DNA from: Pseudomonas yamanorum
Lineage (GTDB): Bacteria > Pseudomonadota > Gammaproteobacteria > Pseudomonadales > Pseudomonadaceae
Assembly: GCF_900105735.1 (NCBI RefSeq)
Contig: NZ_LT629793.1
Coordinates: 5,394,001-5,458,000, forward strand
Direction of reading: 5' to 3'
Length of the DNA stretch: 64,000 nt
The translations under genes and the position numbers were made by a program. Shown here piece after piece: positions 36,801-45,315 of this stretch. Numbering within the stretch: the first letter of the stretch is position 1; each line of letters begins with the position of its first letter. The notes beneath the pieces were generated by a model. The model was not told where the DNA came from. It searched no databases and saw only the letters and a list, made by a program, of their open reading frames with translations.

Positions 36801-37805
36801 GTGCGCCGGACCCGCCTGAGTATTGCCCTGTTACTGTCCGCCGCGAGCCTTGCGGTGCAGGCCCGCGACTATGCCTACAGCGATGCACACCTGCACTACG
36901 TCGACTTCTTCCAGGAGTCGGCGGGCATGGACAAGTTGCTCAAGGCCATGGCCGATAATCGCATCGAGCATGTGATGATTTCCGGCATTCCCGTGGCCAA
37001 GAAATGGCATGAAGACGAACCCAAGCGTCCGCGCTATTACGCCGGCGACGATGCCGATGCGTATTGGTACAGCGCCACTGACGTCTTTGTCGCCGATGCG
37101 GTGAATAAGCTGGCCCCGGAACAACGCCAGCACTTTCACCCGTTCCTCAGCGGTTTCAACCCCAACGATAAAAACGCCGCGTCCCACATCCAGCGCATGC
37201 TCGACCTCAATCCAGGGCTGTGGCAAGGCATCGGCGAAGTCTTTACCCGTCACGACGACCTGACTGCGCTGACCTCCGGCGACACCCCAAGGGCCAACAA
37301 CGAGGCGATGACCCGCATCTATCACCTGGCGGCGGAGAATGATCTGCCGGTGATGGTGCATTCCAACATCACCTCCAAGCGTGAGAAAAATCCGTTGTAC
37401 CTGGCGGAAATGGAAGAGCCTCTGCGCAACCATCCGCACACCCGGTTTATCTGGGCCCACGCGGGCAGCAGCATGGAAATCCATCGGCACCAGACGCAGA
37501 TGGATTTTTTGCTGCCGACCCTGGCGCGCATGCTGGAGGCTTATCCGAACCTGTACGTCGACCTCTCCTGGAGCGTGCTCACGCCTTACTTGCTGGATGA
37601 GGCGGGAAAGCCACGCCCTGAGTGGATAAAGCTGGTAGAGCGCTTCCCGGACCGCTTCATGCTCGGCTCAGACGTGGTAGGACGTTTCAACAAGCTCGGT
37701 AAGGAAATGCGCAGCTTTGACCCGTTCCTTGATGCGCTGCCTGAGGACGTGGCCAGAAAGGTCGCGCGGGACAATTTCCTGGCGATTCTGCCCAAGCCCA
37801 GGTGA
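36801..37805 (+). CDS. Secreted amidohydrolase-2 family protein
   Basis: The 334-residue protein has a signal peptide (LSIALLLSAASLAVQA) and a TIM-barrel metal hydrolase domain: D-A-H-L-H-Y near residue 30, V-M-V-H-S-N in the middle, W-A-H-A-G-S-S and L-G-S-D-V-V-G near the end supply the expected metal ligands. Amidohydrolase-2 enzymes are hydrolases or decarboxylases of ring carboxylates; a periplasmic one is less usual. It starts at GTG 36801, which fits the signal peptide; no ATG does. The substrate is unknown. Confidence 0.8.
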   Translation: MRRTRLSIALLLSAASLAVQARDYAYSDAHLHYVDFFQESAGMDKLLKAMADNRIEHVMISGIPVAKKWHEDEPKRPRYYAGDDADAYWYSATDVFVADAVNKLAPEQRQHFHPFLSGFNPNDKNAASHIQRMLDLNPGLWQGIGEVFTRHDDLTALTSGDTPRANNEAMTRIYHLAAENDLPVMVHSNITSKREKNPLYLAEMEEPLRNHPHTRFIWAHAGSSMEIHRHQTQMDFLLPTLARMLEAYPNLYVDLSWSVLTPYLLDEAGKPRPEWIKLVERFPDRFMLGSDVVGRFNKLGKEMRSFDPFLDALPEDVARKVARDNFLAILPKPR

Positions 37806-37874
37806 TGGGCTTAGCTGAATCGCTACAGCCGGGGCAGGGCGATCATAAGGCGTTTTGATATCGCGTTTTCGTCT

Positions 37875-37901
37875 TACGCAAACTCCGTTCTTCGCCGATA
37901 C
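37875..37901 (+). promoter_or_regulatory. Possible FliA (sigma-28) promoter of the chemoreceptor
   Basis: GCCGATAC (37894-37901) matches seven of eight bases of the flagellar -10 consensus GCCGATAA. The -35 region (TACG at 37875, 15 bases upstream) is a poor TAAA match. Position, 52 bases before the chemoreceptor gene, fits. Confidence 0.35.
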
Positions 37902-37952
37902 CTTTCAAGAGCCCGCTGCAGGTGGATGCAGCGCATTTGGAAGGATCCGAGC

Positions 37953-39578
37953 ATGAATATCAGAAGTCTGAATATCGCCCCTCGCGCCGGCCTGGGTTTT
38001 GGTTTGCTGGCGCTGATGGTATTTGCCCTGGGCGGGTTCGCCTTGTTGCAGATGGGCAATATGCGTCAACAGTCGGACCAGGTGGAAAACAACTGGCTGC
38101 CCAGCGTGATGGCGGTCGGCGAGATGAATCAGGACCTGCTGCGGGTGCGGGCCTTGACGTTGCGTCTGCTGCTTAACCGCGACCCGCAGGCGATCACGCA
38201 GAATGAACAGAAAATCACCGAACTGAAAAACGGTCTGCATAAGGCCCAGTCGCTCTATGAAGGGTTGATTGTGCTGCCCGAAGAGCGGGTGCTGTTCGAT
38301 CGCTTTAAAGCCGAGGAAGCGCGCTACCTGCAACGCCAAGAGCAAGTGATGGCGTTTTCCCGGGCTAACCAGTTGGAAGACGCGATCAAGGTGGTCAACG
38401 GCGAGATGAATCAGTTGGCTGATGAATTGGCCGGCACCCTGCGTGAGCTGGTGACACTGAACAAGGTCAGCGCCAATCAGGCGGCGAGCCTGGCCCAAAG
38501 TGTGTTCACCCAATCGCGCAGTTGGGTGGTGGGCATGATTGCCGTGACGGCACTGATCACCATTGGCCTGGCGTTGCTGCTGACCCGCAGCATCGTGCTG
38601 CCGTTATCCCAGTCGCTGAAAGTCGCCCAGGGCGTGGCCAGCGGCGACCTCACCGGTGTGATTACCGTCAGCGGCAAGGATGAACCGGCGCGTTTGCAGC
38701 AGGCGCTGAAAAGCATGCAGGAGAGCCTGCGGGAAACTATTCGGCGTATTTCTGATTCGTCCAGCCAATTGGCGTCGGCTTCCGAAGAGCTCAGCTGTGT
38801 GACGGAAGATGCCACCCGTGGGCTGCATCAGCAGAGTCAGGAAATTGAGCAGGCGGCCACGGCGGTGAACCAGATGACGGCGGCGGTGGAGGAGGTGGCG
38901 AGCAATGCGGTGGCCACTTCACAGGCGTCCCGTGAGTCGGACCGTATTGCCCAGCATGGTCGCGAGCAGGTGCATCAGACGGTGTTGTCGATTGAGTCCC
39001 TGGCGGATGACGTGACGGCCAATGCGACGCAGGTGGAGGACCTGGCGCAGAAGGTGTATGGCATCAGCAAGGTGCTGGATGTGATTCGCTCGATTGCCGA
39101 GCAGACCAATTTGCTTGCGTTGAATGCTGCCATTGAAGCCGCGCGGGCCGGGGATGCCGGGCGTGGATTTGCAGTGGTGGCGGATGAGGTGCGGGCGCTT
39201 GCTCATCGGACCCAGCAGTCGACGCAGGAAATCGAGCAGATGATCAGTGGGATTCAGCAGGGGACTGATCAGGCGGTGAGCTCTATGCAGCAGAGCAATA
39301 CTCGGGCGCGGTCGACGCTGGATATCGCCAAGTCGGCTGGGACGGCGCTGGAGGAGATTGCTTCGGCTTTTACGCTGATCAACGAGCGTAACCTGGTGAT
39401 TGCCAGTGCCTCGGAAGAGCAGGCGGCGGTGGCGCGGGAGGTGGATCGCAATTTGATGAATATTCGCGATTTGGCGCAGCAGACTTCGGCGGGGGCGAAT
39501 CAGACCAGTGCGGCGAGCCAGGAGTTGTCGCGGTTGGCGGTGGATCTCAATACGATGGTGGCTAGGTTTTCGGTGTAG
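37953..39578 (+). CDS. Methyl-accepting chemotaxis protein
   Basis: The 541-residue chemoreceptor has a membrane helix (about 10-32), a periplasmic four-helix bundle (about 33-188), a second membrane helix (190-212), a HAMP domain (213-265) and a cytoplasmic signalling domain whose tip reads [20 protein letters not shown]. The ligand domain resembles the 4HB type; its ligand cannot be told. There is no C-terminal pentapeptide for CheR/CheB docking. Position before fabB corresponds to the chemoreceptor gene at that place in PAO1 (recalled as PA1608). Confidence 0.93.
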   Translation: MNIRSLNIAPRAGLGFGLLALMVFALGGFALLQMGNMRQQSDQVENNWLPSVMAVGEMNQDLLRVRALTLRLLLNRDPQAITQNEQKITELKNGLHKAQSLYEGLIVLPEERVLFDRFKAEEARYLQRQEQVMAFSRANQLEDAIKVVNGEMNQLADELAGTLRELVTLNKVSANQAASLAQSVFTQSRSWVVGMIAVTALITIGLALLLTRSIVLPLSQSLKVAQGVASGDLTGVITVSGKDEPARLQQALKSMQESLRETIRRISDSSSQLASASEELSCVTEDATRGLHQQSQEIEQAATAVNQMTAAVEEVASNAVATSQASRESDRIAQHGREQVHQTVLSIESLADDVTANATQVEDLAQKVYGISKVLDVIRSIAEQTNLLALNAAIEAARAGDAGRGFAVVADEVRALAHRTQQSTQEIEQMISGIQQGTDQAVSSMQQSNTRARSTLDIAKSAGTALEEIASAFTLINERNLVIASASEEQAAVAREVDRNLMNIRDLAQQTSAGANQTSAASQELSRLAVDLNTMVARFSV

Positions 39579-39601
39579 GCCCGTGTTTTTTGGAGAGTGG
39601 G

Positions 39602-40420
39602 GTGTATATCCGTTATTTAGGTTACGGCCACTTAGGGTTCCGCTCTTACAGCGGCTCACTTTGGAAAAGCCGGAATGCCGGCCCAGCCCAAAGTAAGCAA
39701 AGGGCTCTGCCCCGCCTGTCGGCACCTCGCCTAGGCTCGGTGTTCCCTCACTCCGGCACTGCTCCGCGGGCCGCCGCGATGGGCCATCCTTGGCCCAGCG
39801 CGGCTAAACCGGCGTCCTGCCGGTTTACCCGCTCCGCACTGCCTGCGTTCGGCCTCGGGCTTATTGGGGCAGTCAGATCAAGATCAAAAGCAAGAGCACA
39901 GCGGCCTACCGGCCGGCTTGAGTGTTGAAAGCAAAGGCAAGATTCAGAGCGTAAGCCAAATCTGAAACTGATGCAGCTCTGCTTTTCTGTGGGAGCTGGC
40001 TTGCCTGCGATGCAGACACCTCGGTCTTTCAGATACACCGAGGCGATGCCATCGCAGGCAAGCCAGCTCCCACATTTGGACCGTGCCCGCTTTGGCTTTT
40101 GATTTTGCTCTTCAACACTCAAGCCGGCCGGTAGGCCGCTGTGCTTTTGCTTTTGATCTTGATCTTAGGCGCCCCGTTAAACCACGCTGGCCGAACGCAG
40201 GCTTTGGAGCGTGGGTAACCCGGCAGGACGCCGGGTTAGCCGCGCTGGGCCACGGATGGCCCATCGCGGCGGCCCACGGTCCAAAGCCGGGCACACCGAG
40301 CCTAGGCGAGGTGCCGAGTGGTGGGGCATGAGCGTTTTGCTTACTTTTGCGCTTTTCAAAAGTGAGCCGCTGTAAGAGCGGAACCATAGGCGGCCATCAC
40401 CCAAATAATGGATATACACC
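39602..40420. repeat. Large imperfect palindrome, copy 1 (about 0.8 kb)
   Basis: This fills the 911-base gap between convergent mcp and fabB. Left arm: GTATATCCGTTATTTAGGT, GTTCCGCTCTTACAGCGGCT, AGCGCGGCTAAACCGGC, GCACAGCGGCCTACCGGCCG. The right arm carries the same blocks inverted and in reverse order, ending at GGATATACACC. A REP doublet sits at the centre (39988-40076). A second copy lies at 49491-50335. It shows no coding signature; several frames stay open only because of its GC-rich symmetry. Confidence 0.85.
39988..40076. repeat. REP doublet (type A) inside large palindrome
   Basis: TGTGGGAGCTGGCTTGCCTG, an imperfect spacer containing CACCTCGGT and ACCGAGGCG, then the inverted copy. 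It forms the centre of the large palindrome and is nearly identical to 49891-49979. Confidence 0.9.
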
Positions 40421-40433
40421 CAACAACCGAGGC

Positions 40434-40468
40434 AAAAAAAAACGCCCCGAACCAGTCGGGGCGTTTTC
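40434..40468 (-). terminator. Terminator of fabAB
   Basis: AACGCCCCGA and TCGGGGCGTT form a perfect 10-bp stem with a 5-nt loop; on the minus strand a run of nine T follows. It lies 22 bases past the fabB stop. Confidence 0.92.
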
Positions 40469-40489
40469 AGGCGATCAAGCCGCGGGGAC

Positions 40490-41710
40490 TTACTTACCCT
40501 GCCAGCGCTTCAGCACCAAGGTAGCGTTAGTGCCACCAAAGCCAAAGCTGTTGCTCATCACAGTGTTGATGGTCGCATCTTCACGAGTCTTGGTCAGAAT
40601 CGGCATGTCAGCCACGTCCGGATCCAGTTCCTCGATGTTGGCAGAACCTGCCATGAAGTTGCCTTCCATCATCAGCAGGCAGTAGATCGCTTCGTGAACG
40701 CCGGCGGCGCCCAGAGAGTGACCCGACAGGCTCTTGGTAGAGCTGATTGCCGGAGCCTTGTCGCCGAATACCGCACGCACGCCTTCCATTTCCTTGGAGT
40801 CGCCGACCGGAGTCGAAGTACCGTGGGTGTTCAGGTAGTCGATCGGGGTATCAACGGTGGACATGGCCATCTGCATGCAGCGGATGGCGCCTTCGCCGCT
40901 TGGCGCAACCATGTCGTAGCCGTCGGACGTCGCGCCGTAGCCAACGATTTCCGCGTAGATCTTCGCGCCACGGGCCAGGGCGTGTTCCAGCTCCTCGACC
41001 ACCACCATGCCGCCACCGCCAGCAATGACGAAACCATCACGGTTCTTGTCATAGGCGCGGGAAGCTTTTTCCGGGGTTTCGTTGTACTGGGTCGACAGGG
41101 CGCCCATGGCGTCGAACAGGAACGACTGGCTCCAATGTTCTTCTTCACCGCCACCGGCAAACACGATGTCCTGCTTGCCCAACTGGATCTGCTCTACAGC
41201 GGTACCGATGCAGTGAGCACTGGTGGCGCAAGCGGAGGAGATCGAGTAGTTCACGCCCTTGATCTTGAACGGCGTGGCCAGGCAGGCGGAAACGGTGCTG
41301 CCCATGGTCCGCGTGACGCGGTACGGGCCAACACGCTTGACGCCTTTCTCGCGCAGGATGTCCAGCGCTTCCATCTGGTTCAAGGTCGACGCGCCACCGG
41401 AACCGGCGATCAGGCCGGTGCGCACGTTGGACACCTGGTCTTCGCTCAGGCCGGAATCGGTGATCGCGTCCTTCATGGCCAGGTAGGCGTAAGCAGCTGC
41501 GTGGCCGACGAAGCGATAGATCTTGCGATCGATCAGTTCTTCGAGGGGCAGGTCGATGGAGCCGGAAACCTGGCTACGCAGACCCATTTCGGCATATTCC
41601 GGGTTGAAGCGGATGCCAGGGCGACTTGCACGCAGGTTAGCGGAGACGGTCTCTTTGTCATTGCCCAGGCACGAAACAATGCCCAGACCAGTGATAACGA
41701 CGCGGCGCAT
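40490..41710 (-). CDS. fabB: 3-oxoacyl-ACP synthase I
   Basis: The 406-residue condensing enzyme extends cis-3-decenoyl-ACP and later intermediates, so it is essential for unsaturated fatty acids. The nucleophile is in [10 protein letters not shown], the two His in N-T-H-G-T-S-T-P and S-G-H-S-L-G-A-A-G. Length equals E. coli FabB. It follows fabA by 11 bases and shares its promoter; a strong terminator ends the operon. Confidence 0.98.
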   Translation of the reverse strand: MRRVVITGLGIVSCLGNDKETVSANLRASRPGIRFNPEYAEMGLRSQVSGSIDLPLEELIDRKIYRFVGHAAAYAYLAMKDAITDSGLSEDQVSNVRTGLIAGSGGASTLNQMEALDILREKGVKRVGPYRVTRTMGSTVSACLATPFKIKGVNYSISSACATSAHCIGTAVEQIQLGKQDIVFAGGGEEEHWSQSFLFDAMGALSTQYNETPEKASRAYDKNRDGFVIAGGGGMVVVEELEHALARGAKIYAEIVGYGATSDGYDMVAPSGEGAIRCMQMAMSTVDTPIDYLNTHGTSTPVGDSKEMEGVRAVFGDKAPAISSTKSLSGHSLGAAGVHEAIYCLLMMEGNFMAGSANIEELDPDVADMPILTKTREDATINTVMSNSFGFGGTNATLVLKRWQGK

Positions 41711-41721
41711 GCGGATAACCC

Positions 41722-42237
41722 TTAAAAGTTGTCAGTGGAAGTGAATACGCCGACCCGAAGGCCTTCGGCAGTATAAATCTCGCGACCGTCGACAGTCACC
41801 GAACCATCGGCAATGGCCAGGTTCAGCTTGCCCTTGAGGACGCGCTTGATTTGAATGTTGTAGGTGACTTTCTTGGCGGTCGGCAAGACCTGGCCAAAGA
41901 ACTTCACCTCGCCCGAACCCAGGGCGCGACCGCGGCCCGGCAAGCCTTGCCAGCCCAGGTAGAAACCGACCAGCTGCCACATGGCGTCGAGGCCCAGGCA
42001 GCCCGGCATCACCGGATCGCCTTCGAAATGGCAGGCGAAAAACCACAGGTCAGGGGTGATATCCAGCTCGGCGACCAATTCACCTTTGCCGTACTTGCCA
42101 CCCTCTTCGCTGATATGGGTGATGCGATCCACCATCAGCATGTTCGGGGCGGGCAGTTGCGCGTTACCTGGGCCGAACAGCTCACCGCGACTGCAGCGCA
42201 GCAGGTCTTCCCGAGTAAAGGCGTTTTGTTTGGTCAT
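41722..42237 (-). CDS. fabA: 3-hydroxydecanoyl-ACP dehydratase/isomerase
   Basis: The 171-residue hotdog enzyme dehydrates 3-hydroxydecanoyl-ACP and isomerises the product, the branch point to unsaturated fatty acids. The catalytic His is in [18 protein letters not shown] and the Asp in the same segment. The start codon lies 5 bases after GGAGCTCG. The 248-base upstream region carries a -10 box and two palindromes that may be regulatory sites. Confidence 0.98.
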   Translation of the reverse strand: MTKQNAFTREDLLRCSRGELFGPGNAQLPAPNMLMVDRITHISEEGGKYGKGELVAELDITPDLWFFACHFEGDPVMPGCLGLDAMWQLVGFYLGWQGLPGRGRALGSGEVKFFGQVLPTAKKVTYNIQIKRVLKGKLNLAIADGSVTVDGREIYTAEGLRVGVFTSTDNF

Positions 42238-42289
42238 GCGAGCTCCTCAATAATCCCATGCGGCAGGGCAGGGCAAATCTTCCCGGCCG

Positions 42290-42303
42290 ACTGAAGCGTT
42301 CAT
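42290..42303. promoter_or_regulatory. Palindrome upstream of fabA (DesT-like candidate)
   Basis: TGAA-GCG-TTCA is the symmetric core. The minus strand reads ATGAACGCTTCAGT, which shares TGAACGCTT with the DesT operator of P. aeruginosa as I recall it. DesT senses the saturated/unsaturated acyl-CoA balance and controls fabAB and a desaturase. Confidence 0.35.
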
Positions 42304-42372
42304 GCCTCATATCGGCAGCCTACACATAGACTATTGCGTTGTAGTGAAAGTCACAGCGTCAAGGTCATGAAT

Positions 42373-42396
42373 GTACACTTGTGCACTGAAATTATA
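42373..42396 (-). promoter_or_regulatory. fabA -10 box with operator-like palindrome
   Basis: The minus strand carries a perfect TATAAT (42391-42396) without a good -35 box. Its start point would be near 42384, inside the imperfect palindrome GTACAC-TT-GTGCAC (42373-42386). A -10 box that depends on little -35 contact and is covered by a palindrome suggests repression. Confidence 0.45.
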
Positions 42397-42485
42397 AACC
42401 GGGCCGGTTTACGGGCCCGTTCGGGTGCCTAAGACTGCCGCACTTTCGTCTTTCACGCCAGTCGCAGTTGGCTGATGGCACCGTG

Positions 42486-44387
42486 TTACTGCACCCATCG
42501 CTGCAAGATTTGCTGTAAATCCGTGCGTTTGAACGGCTTTGCCAGGTAATCGTTCATTCCGGCTGCCAGACAGGCTTCGCGGTCACCCTGCAAGGCATTG
42601 GCCGTGAGGGCAATGATCGGCAGGTCGGCGCAGCCGGGCAACTGGCGAATCTGCCGGGTGGCCTCGTAGCCATCGATGCCCGGCAGTCGGCAGTCCATCA
42701 GGATCGCGGTAAAAATCAGGCTCTCGGCACTGCGAATCGCTTCGGCACCGTCGGTGGCGATGCTCACCTCGAACCCCAGGCTGCGCAGCATGGCTTCGAC
42801 CACCGTGCGGTTGACCGGATTGTCTTCCACCAGCAATACGTTGCGGCCTTCGCCTGCGTTGGCACTGCCTTCGGCGTTCGGCACGAGCACCGGCAAGCTC
42901 TGCTGGTAGATCGCCAGGGGGATTTCCAGGGTGAATACCGAGCCCTGGCCTTCCTGGCTCTGGGCGCGAAGAGTGCCGCCCATGCGTTCGGCCAGGGTGC
43001 GTGCAATAGGAAGGCCCAGTCCGGTGCCACCGTAACGTCTTGAAATGGAACTGTCGGCTTGCTGGAACGCGTCGAACATCAGTTCCAGACGCTCGGCGGA
43101 AATGCCAATCCCGCTGTCGCGCACGGTGCAGGTGAACCACAGCAATTCATGGTCCAGGGTCTGCCAATGGGGTTCGACGGTGACGGTGCCGTGCTCAGTG
43201 AACTTGAGGGCATTGCCGATCAGGTTCACCAGGATCTGCCGGATGCGGGTCGGGTCGCCCTGTACTTGCAGCGAGCCCAGGCCCTGCGGGATCGGTACTT
43301 CAAGCGCCAGTCCGCGTTGCTGGGCGGCATGCTGGAAAGCCTGGGCGCAACTGCTGATCAGCTCCACCAGGTCGAACGGAATGTGCTCAAGCTCCAGTGC
43401 CGCGCGCTCGATGCGCGAGAAGTCGAGGATGTCGTTGATCACCTTCAGCAGGTGTTCGGTGGACTCCGAGGCCAGTGCCGCGTATTCGGTCTGCTCCTCG
43501 GTCATGTCGGTGGTTTCCAGCAGTTGCAGCATGCCCAGCACCCCGTTCATCGGCGTGCGCAGTTCATGGCTCATCATCGCCAGGAAGTCCGACTTGGCAT
43601 TGTTCGCCCGTTCGGCTTCTTCGCGGGTCTGGATCAACTGGGCCATGGCCTGGTGCTGTTCACGACTGGCCTGGTTCAAACCGTCGGCCAGGTTATTGAT
43701 GTGGCGCGACAAGTCGCCCAGTTCCGAGTCATCGACGATAGGCAGTGGCGTCTGGTAATCGCCCTGCTGGATCGCCTTGACCGCATTGCCCATGGCGCTG
43801 ATGGGTTGCGACAGGCTGGCCGCGAGGCGCCGGGCCAGCAGGAAGGTAAACAACAGGGCGAACAGCGCAAGAATCCCGGCCTTGAACAGGATTTCCTGCT
43901 GGCGCTGGCTGAACGCGTCGTTGGACATGCCGACAATCACCCGTCCCAGGTAATCCGCGCGGGGAGCCTTGGGTTCTGTGGTGCTGTCCTGGAAGAAGTC
44001 ATTGCCCAACTGGATATGCTGCAGGCGAATCGGCGCCTGGAACACTTTCACCGACAGCGAGCGATCATGCTTTTCTGACGGCTGCTCGACATACACCAGA
44101 ATGTTTTCGGAGCTGTCCTGAATCTCCAGAAAGCGCACATGGGGCGTGGCCAGGGTGGCCCGCAACAGGCTTTCGAGCACGTCGTTGTTGCCGGAAATAA
44201 CCCCATATTCGGTGGCCGGAGCCAGTTGGTTGGCGATCAACTGGCCGGTGTGGTCCAGCTCCTGGCGCAAGTCCTGGATCCGTACGAAGGTAAAGAAACT
44301 GATCAACAGCAGTGTCAGCAGGAGTGCCGGGCCCAGGGTGATGAGCTGGGTTCGGGTGTTGATGTCCCAACGGCGACGTAAGGTCAT
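42486..44387 (-). CDS. Hybrid sensor histidine kinase / response regulator
   Basis: The 633-residue protein has membrane helices at about 15-36 and 169-187 enclosing a periplasmic domain of about 130 residues, then HAMP (190-240), HisKA with His274 in MMSHELRTPMNG, HATPase (N box near 391, D-S-G-I-G-I, G-G-T-G-L-G-L) and a receiver domain (515-630) with Asp565 in LMDCRLPGIDGYE. It has no Hpt domain, so the phosphoryl group must go to a separate Hpt protein. Its place beside fabA corresponds to PA1611 of P. aeruginosa, a hybrid kinase of the RetS/HptB network, but here it is the last gene of an operon with a binding protein and TonB receptor. Its start overlaps the preceding stop (ATGA). Confidence 0.92.
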   Translation of the reverse strand: MTLRRRWDINTRTQLITLGPALLLTLLLISFFTFVRIQDLRQELDHTGQLIANQLAPATEYGVISGNNDVLESLLRATLATPHVRFLEIQDSSENILVYVEQPSEKHDRSLSVKVFQAPIRLQHIQLGNDFFQDSTTEPKAPRADYLGRVIVGMSNDAFSQRQQEILFKAGILALFALLFTFLLARRLAASLSQPISAMGNAVKAIQQGDYQTPLPIVDDSELGDLSRHINNLADGLNQASREQHQAMAQLIQTREEAERANNAKSDFLAMMSHELRTPMNGVLGMLQLLETTDMTEEQTEYAALASESTEHLLKVINDILDFSRIERAALELEHIPFDLVELISSCAQAFQHAAQQRGLALEVPIPQGLGSLQVQGDPTRIRQILVNLIGNALKFTEHGTVTVEPHWQTLDHELLWFTCTVRDSGIGISAERLELMFDAFQQADSSISRRYGGTGLGLPIARTLAERMGGTLRAQSQEGQGSVFTLEIPLAIYQQSLPVLVPNAEGSANAGEGRNVLLVEDNPVNRTVVEAMLRSLGFEVSIATDGAEAIRSAESLIFTAILMDCRLPGIDGYEATRQIRQLPGCADLPIIALTANALQGDREACLAAGMNDYLAKPFKRTDLQQILQRWVQ

Positions 44388-45295
44388 GGGCGTTTTTCTC
44401 CTTCGGCCAGGCGGGCGGCGACGTTGGTTTCGTCCACCTGTTCGATCCCCAGTGAGCGCGCAACCTGCGGGTTGCCCACGACTTTGAAACGTTCCGGGTA
44501 CAGCGAGCGTGGCCAGTTGGCGGGCGCATGGTCCAGTAGCCGGTCAAGTACGTTCAGCCAGTCGGCCTGATCGCTGTAGGTGCTGGCCAGGCTGCCGGCC
44601 TTGACGAACCCGGCGTTAGGCCCGACCAGTGGCAACTGCCTGGCGTAGCTGCTAAGCAGCAGGTTTTTCGCGGTTTTCGGGTTGTACAGCTGGGGATCAT
44701 CCAGCCCCAGCAAGACGTCGCTGTTCTTGAACAGGCTTTGCAACGGGCGACTGTCATTAATGTTGTCCCACAGCTGGGGCACGATCTCGAGGCCCATGGG
44801 GGCTGCGTACTGGCGCAGCTCGCGCAGCAGGAATTCACTGTCGATGCCATAGAGCACGCCGATGCGCCGGGCCTGGGGCAGGATGCCGCTGATCAGGCGC
44901 AGTTGGCGGTCCAGCGGCGGGTCGCTCCACAACAAGCTGATCTTGGGCGGCACGCTATCACCCAGGCGCTGGCGGGCTTGCAGGCGGCTGATGCGCAATA
45001 CCAGGGTCGGCGGGCCCTGGGTGTCTTGCAGGCGCCAGTCGAGGCTGGGCAGGTCCAGCAGGATCAGGCGGGTGCTGGCCGGCAAGTGCGCCGGGGAGGG
45101 AAGGTCTTTGAGTGGGGTGAACTTCACGCTGTCTTCGGGGCGCTGTTGGGCAAGGGCCTGGACGAAGGTTTGTACGCCGGGGCCGTCTTCCTCGGCGGTC
45201 AGCAGGATATCCGCCGCCCATGTCGGGGCGGCAAACAGTAAAACCCCAAGCAACACACAGCACCGCCAGAGTCGGGCGGTAAAGGAGGGGGTCAT
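44384..45295 (-). CDS. Periplasmic ABC-type substrate-binding protein (orphan)
   Basis: The 303-residue protein has a signal peptide (VLLGVLLFAAPTWAA) and a two-lobed PBP-like fold of the 'ABC transporter substrate binding protein' class related to tryptophan/tyrosine binders: R-I-G-V-L-Y-G-I-D-S-E (about 150) and D-V-L-L-G-L-D-D-P-Q-L-Y-N (about 199-211). No permease or ATPase accompanies it. It is sandwiched between a TonB receptor and a hybrid kinase, overlapping the kinase by 4 bases, so it may present a ligand to the kinase rather than to a transporter. ATG 45295 was used; a GTG at 45316 overlapping the receptor stop is possible. Confidence 0.8.
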   Translation of the reverse strand: MTPSFTARLWRCCVLLGVLLFAAPTWAADILLTAEEDGPGVQTFVQALAQQRPEDSVKFTPLKDLPSPAHLPASTRLILLDLPSLDWRLQDTQGPPTLVLRISRLQARQRLGDSVPPKISLLWSDPPLDRQLRLISGILPQARRIGVLYGIDSEFLLRELRQYAAPMGLEIVPQLWDNINDSRPLQSLFKNSDVLLGLDDPQLYNPKTAKNLLLSSYARQLPLVGPNAGFVKAGSLASTYSDQADWLNVLDRLLDHAPANWPRSLYPERFKVVGNPQVARSLGIEQVDETNVAARLAEGEKRP

Positions 45296-45315
45296 CCGTG
45301 ACGAGTCGCTGTCCA

